Below are positions 13,632 to 17,046 of a stretch of 17,046 bases of DNA, piece by piece. Position numbers and translations under genes: made by a program. Within the stretch, counting starts at the first letter, position 1. Every line of letters begins with the position of its first letter. Where the stretch lies: positions 1 through 17,046 of the forward strand of contig JAUWYN010000017.1 in the NCBI GenBank assembly GCA_030615805.1, in the 5' to 3' direction. A model generated the notes under the pieces. The model worked only from the letters and a program-made list of their open reading frames with translations, was not told the DNA's origin and searched no databases. This stretch comes from Hadesarchaea archaeon. Its GTDB lineage: Archaea > Hadarchaeota > Hadarchaeia > Hadarchaeales > Hadarchaeaceae.

Positions 13632-14417
13632 ATGAGACCGAAAATTGCGATTGTGGGATTTTCCTGTTGCGAGGGCTGCCAAATCCAATTTCTGAACCTC
13701 GGTGAGACATTGCTTAATATTTTGGGCGCAGCGGACATCGTCAATTTTCGATTCGCGAAGGGAGAGAATCAAGCGGGCCCCTTCGACATAGCATTTGTGG
13801 AGGGGAGCATAGTGGCGCCCGAGGAAGTTGAAGCGCTGAAGGAGGTAAGGGAAAAATCGAAACTGCTCATCGCGCTCGGCGTATGTGCTTGCTGCGGCGG
13901 GGTGCAATCGATAAAGAATTTTCTCCCCCACCTTGAGGTCAGACGGAGGGTATACGGGAATGCCAAGCTCGAGCATGAGGCAGCCGAGGAAGTTCACCCG
14001 ATAGACGATTATGTAAAGGTGGATCACTACATCCCGGGGTGCCCGTTCGACAGGAAGGGGTTCTTGGACACGTTAAAGCTAGCGCTCATGGGCAAGAAAC
14101 CTTCGCCCATCGACTACAACGTCTGCGCGGAGTGCAAGTTGAGGGAGAACGGTTGTCTGCTCGATAAAAAGATTTTCTGCATGGGCCCCGTGATAAGGGG
14201 GGGATGTAACGCCCTGTGCCCCACCCGGAACTATCCATGCGAGGGGTGCTGGGGACCATCCGCTGATGCGGAAGGGAGGATCGGGGCATTTCTGGAAATA
14301 TTGAGGGCTCACAGCATCTCCAAGGAAGAGATAACCCTGAAGTTCAGGAAATATGCAGGGTCCATGAAACCGTTTAGGGGGATCGCAAGTGGTCATCAGG
14401 ATAGAGAAGCTCACTAA
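13632..14417 (+). CDS. hydD: Group 3b [NiFe] hydrogenase delta (small) subunit
   Basis: Small subunit that carries the Fe-S clusters from the Ni-Fe site. The proximal cluster residues appear as C13/C16 (GFSCCEGCQ), a Cys in GVCACCGG (about residue 86) and one in IPGCPFD (about 138). C-terminal cysteines (NVCAECKLRENGCLL, GGCNALCPTRNYPCEGCW) fit further [4Fe-4S] clusters. 261 residues without a Tat signal, so the enzyme is cytoplasmic. GGTGAGGAG precedes the ATG. Its 3' end overlaps the hydA start by 29 bases. The extra cysteine at 12 beside C13 is common in this group, as far as I recall. Confidence 0.92.
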   Translation: MRPKIAIVGFSCCEGCQIQFLNLGETLLNILGAADIVNFRFAKGENQAGPFDIAFVEGSIVAPEEVEALKEVREKSKLLIALGVCACCGGVQSIKNFLPHLEVRRRVYGNAKLEHEAAEEVHPIDDYVKVDHYIPGCPFDRKGFLDTLKLALMGKKPSPIDYNVCAECKLRENGCLLDKKIFCMGPVIRGGCNALCPTRNYPCEGCWGPSADAEGRIGAFLEILRAHSISKEEITLKFRKYAGSMKPFRGIASGHQDREAH

Positions 14418-15675
14418 AATAGAGGGCCACGGTAGCCTCGTCCTCAACATTAAAGATGGAAAGGTTGAGGAGCTGTATCTCGATGTGCTCGAGGGCTCAA
14501 GGTTTTTTGAATCTCTCTTGCTGGGCAGGAAGTACTCAGAGGCGGCTGAAGTCTCTTCGAGGATTTGCGGGATATGCGCGATTGCTCATTACCTGACCGC
14601 CTTAAAGGCGGTAGAACGCGCGTTAGACGTTACCCCTTCAGAACAGACCATCGAACTCAGAAAGTTGCTTTACTTCGCGGGAAATCTTCAGAGCCACGTA
14701 GCGCACATCTACTTCCTTGCGTTGCCGGACTACTTGGGCTATGAAAGTGCTTTCGCGATGGCAAAGGATCGACCCGAAGATGTGAAGAGGGCGCTGCGGA
14801 TGAGGGAGTTAGCGAACGATTTGGTGGAAGCGGTTGGGGGTAGGTTGATACATCCATTTACGCCCGTGGTCGGCGGGTTCTCATCGCTGCCTACTCAACG
14901 AGAGCTGCGAGGGCTTTTGGAGCGCTTTAAAGATGCTAGGGTGGATGCTGTAGTTACCGTTGACATGTTTGCGTCCACAAAAATGCCGAAGTTCGAGAGG
15001 AAAACTGAATATCTGGCATTAACAAAGAGAGGAACATTTCCGATTTACGATGGAGAGAAGGTCAGTTCTACCGAGGGCCCATCTTTTTCCATAGCGGACT
15101 ATCGGGAACAGATAAAAGAGTTCGTAGTGCCACATTCCACCGCAAAACATTCGGTTCGCCAGACTACTGGGAAAAGCTTTAGCGTGGGACCATTGGCGAG
15201 GTTGAATCTGAACCGAAGATATCTGTCAGACGATGCCAAGGAAACTATAGACCGAATTGGTGCAAAATTTCCAAGTTCAAATCCGTTTATGTATAACATA
15301 GCGCGCGCGATAGAGGTAATCCACTATATTGATGAAATTATTAGTATATTAGAAAAGCTTCTACGGCCCCGACTAAAGGAGAAGAAACGGGAAATAAAAG
15401 TAAGAGCTGGAGAAGGTATCGCCGCTACAGAGGCGCCGAGGGGAACATTGTACTATCACTTCAAGCTCGATAAGAGCGGAGAGATCAAATATGCCAACAT
15501 AGTGACGCCCACTGTGCAAAACTTGGAGAACATGGAAGAGGACCTAAGAGCTCTCGTGCCTCAGCTCCTAACTCTACCGAAGAAAAAATTGATTCTCACT
15601 CTAGAGGAATTGATCAGAGCATATGATCCTTGTATCACATGCTCAACGCACTTCCTCGAGGTAAAATTCGTTTAG
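14389..15675 (+). CDS. hydA: Group 3b [NiFe] hydrogenase alpha (large) subunit
   Basis: Catalytic subunit with the Ni-Fe centre; reversible H2 oxidation or proton reduction with NAD(P)H. Both Ni-binding motifs are intact: L1 RICGICAIAH (C60, C63) and L2 DPCITCSTH (C415, C418). Seven residues follow the final His (FLEVKFV), a short tail of the kind removed by the maturation protease. The GTG at 14389 overlaps hydD and lies six bases after AGGGGGAT. 428 residues, typical for group 3b. The gene order hydB-G-D-A matches Pyrococcus. The last 33 bases overlap the convergent protease gene. Confidence 0.95.
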   Translation: MVIRIEKLTKIEGHGSLVLNIKDGKVEELYLDVLEGSRFFESLLLGRKYSEAAEVSSRICGICAIAHYLTALKAVERALDVTPSEQTIELRKLLYFAGNLQSHVAHIYFLALPDYLGYESAFAMAKDRPEDVKRALRMRELANDLVEAVGGRLIHPFTPVVGGFSSLPTQRELRGLLERFKDARVDAVVTVDMFASTKMPKFERKTEYLALTKRGTFPIYDGEKVSSTEGPSFSIADYREQIKEFVVPHSTAKHSVRQTTGKSFSVGPLARLNLNRRYLSDDAKETIDRIGAKFPSSNPFMYNIARAIEVIHYIDEIISILEKLLRPRLKEKKREIKVRAGEGIAATEAPRGTLYYHFKLDKSGEIKYANIVTPTVQNLENMEEDLRALVPQLLTLPKKKLILTLEELIRAYDPCITCSTHFLEVKFV

Positions 15676-16029
15676 GATGCGCTTTACCTCGCCGATTAAG
15701 CTTTGGGCAGGTTTTCCGTGGGGTAGCCCCAAGATCCTCATCTTAGCCCCACTGATTTCCTTCACCAATTTCATGAAAAATCCTAGGTCGAAGTCGTGGA
15801 GGGTATAGATCTTCCTCTCCCTGAGAAATTCGTCGTCGATAAAGCGGACGCGGTCGATCCCCTTGACCACATCCAAGATGATAGTATCCCCGGCTTTGTC
15901 AAGGATCTCAGATGGATCATAACAGACGGTGAATTTCGCACTCGGGAAGTCGTCCTTCAAAAGTTCGCAGACTCTCAGGGCAGTATCGTCATTTCCTATG
16001 AGCTCGCTCCCAAAACATAGGACTATCAT
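15643..16029 (-). CDS. Hydrogenase maturation endopeptidase (HycI/HybD-like)
   Basis: Nickel-dependent protease that trims the C-terminal tail of the hydrogenase large subunit after metal insertion. Expected metal-binding residues are visible: E9 (FGSELIGNDD), D53 (IILDVVKG) and H78 (TLHDFDLG), the last in the HDFDLG form found with cytoplasmic group 3 enzymes. 128 residues, slightly short of some homologues (about 150). It faces the hyd operon and overlaps the end of hydA by 33 bases, so its C-terminal residues are encoded opposite the hydA Ni-motif region. It lies 16 bases after asd on the same strand and is likely cotranscribed with it. Its substrate is presumably HydA. Confidence 0.85.
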   Translation of the reverse strand: MIVLCFGSELIGNDDTALRVCELLKDDFPSAKFTVCYDPSEILDKAGDTIILDVVKGIDRVRFIDDEFLRERKIYTLHDFDLGFFMKLVKEISGAKMRILGLPHGKPAQSLIGEVKRILNEFYLEEVR

Positions 16030-16045
16030 GAAACCATCGGGTGGG

Positions 16046-17046
16046 CTATAGGTAGCCCTCGGCCTTCAGCAACTCGGCGTTGAGCACCGCGGCCCCGGCT
16101 GCGCCTCGGATTACGTTGTGCCCGCAGGCGACGAATTTGATGCCGTTCTTGAGCGCTGGGTCTCTTCGCACGCGCCCGACGACCACCGCCATGCCCGGAA
16201 CCGAGCCCGCGTATCGGGCATATCGGGGTTGGGGCATGTCCTCCTCAGGTGAAACTATCACGGGCTGCTCGGGTGCGGAAGGGAGATTGAGTTTTTGGGG
16301 TTTGGCTTTAAATTTCGCGAGCACTTCGGCCACCTCTTCCGGGCTGGCTTGCTTCTCAAGCTCGACGAAAACCGCCTCGGTATGGCCGTCGAGCACGGGT
16401 ACGCGATGACAGCTCGCGCTGACGCGGATTGGAGCTGGTTTGATGCCCTTGCCCTTAAGTTTGCCCAGCAGCTTCAGCGGCTCATCCTCGACTTTATCCT
16501 CTTCCTTCGCGATGAACGGGATGACGTTATCCTCGATCGCCATCGATGGAACCCCCGCGTACCCCGCACCTGAAAGGGCTTGCATCGAGGCGGCGAGCAC
16601 GCTCCGGAGCCCAAATTTGTCAAGCAGGGGTTTGAGCGGGAGCACCAGGACAATCGTGGTGCAGTTCGGGTTCTTCACGATGTAGCCGCCCCAGCCCCGC
16701 TGTTCTCTTTGAACTTCGATGAGTTTCAAGTGGTCCGGGTTGACCTCGGGGATTATCAGGGGGACATCTGGATCCATTCTGAAATTGCTAGAGTTCGAAC
16801 TCACCACGAACCCGACTTCTGCGCAAGCTGGTTCGATTTTCGCGGCTTCCTCGGCGGGTATGGCTGAGAACAGGAGTTTGGCATCCTCGACCGCCCTCGG
16901 TTCCGTCAGCCTGACTTCGACATCTGCAACCTGCTCGGGGACCTCCTCGCTGAGGTACCACTTTGCCGCATCCCCGTAGCGCTTGCCGGCGGAGCGTTCG
17001 CTAGCCGTTAGGGCAGCCAGCTCGAACCAGGGGTGGTTCAACAGCA
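16046..17046 (-). CDS. asd: Aspartate-semialdehyde dehydrogenase, 5' end outside window
   Basis: Catalyses the NADPH-dependent reduction of aspartyl-4-phosphate to the semialdehyde, the branch point for lysine, threonine and methionine. The frame is open to the window edge; LLNHPWFELAALTASERSAG is internal sequence and the missing part should hold the GATGxVG nucleotide-binding loop. The active-site Cys is in KNPNCTTIVLVL and the active-site His in SASCHRVPVLDGHTEAVF. The pattern is that of the archaeal/fungal type. A TTG at 17041 could be mistaken for a start but is too far into the protein. The stop is 16 bases before the hydrogenase protease gene. Confidence 0.92.
   Translation of the reverse strand, partial: LLNHPWFELAALTASERSAGKRYGDAAKWYLSEEVPEQVADVEVRLTEPRAVEDAKLLFSAIPAEEAAKIEPACAEVGFVVSSNSSNFRMDPDVPLIIPEVNPDHLKLIEVQREQRGWGGYIVKNPNCTTIVLVLPLKPLLDKFGLRSVLAASMQALSGAGYAGVPSMAIEDNVIPFIAKEEDKVEDEPLKLLGKLKGKGIKPAPIRVSASCHRVPVLDGHTEAVFVELEKQASPEEVAEVLAKFKAKPQKLNLPSAPEQPVIVSPEEDMPQPRYARYAGSVPGMAVVVGRVRRDPALKNGIKFVACGHNVIRGAAGAAVLNAELLKAEGYL

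Overview
The window looks like a chromosomal segment of an uncultivated, probably thermophilic archaeon. The evidence is an archaeal initiator tRNA interrupted by introns with bulge-helix-bulge (BHB) splice sites, an SSV-type integrase, an archaeal/fungal-type aspartate-semialdehyde dehydrogenase, and a group 3b [NiFe] hydrogenase operon in the Thermococcus/Pyrococcus gene order. I cannot name a genus or phylum with confidence.

Left part (1 to about 6600) is an accessory region, visibly AT-richer than the rest, that looks like integrated-element DNA. It holds an SSV-type integrase cut by the window edge, a structured leader before a PD-(D/E)xK nuclease-like gene, a coupled 58-codon CxxC mini-protein, a gene-free stretch (1916-2288), and several small membrane proteins of unknown role. 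It also holds a radical SAM gene interrupted by one in-frame ochre codon, a membrane-anchored Ig-like protein, a 21-bp inverted repeat, and a complete XerC-like tyrosine recombinase on the minus strand next to the core-genome boundary.

Right part (about 6600-17046) is core-like. A minus-strand operon encodes a cysteine desulfurase-like protein, IscU and an unrecognised Cys-rich protein; the desulfurase-like protein has lost many PLP-pocket residues. Divergent from it are an exported/membrane Ig-like protein and a nucleotidyltransferase-cupin fusion. An initiator tRNA-Met gene follows, which I read as carrying three introns (D-arm, 30/31 and 37/38), two of them with clear BHB motifs. Next comes the hydBGDA operon for a soluble NAD(P)-linked [NiFe] hydrogenase, whose end overlaps a convergent hydrogenase maturation protease. 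The protease lies 16 bases downstream of a 5'-truncated asd gene on the minus strand.

The most noteworthy observations are the multi-intron initiator tRNA, in which each D-arm strand has a perfect or near-perfect pairing partner inside an intron, and the IscS-like protein that keeps its PLP lysine and catalytic cysteine but not the rest of the pocket. Others are the hairpin-rich nuclease leader with its coupled mini-protein, and the ochre-interrupted radical SAM gene.
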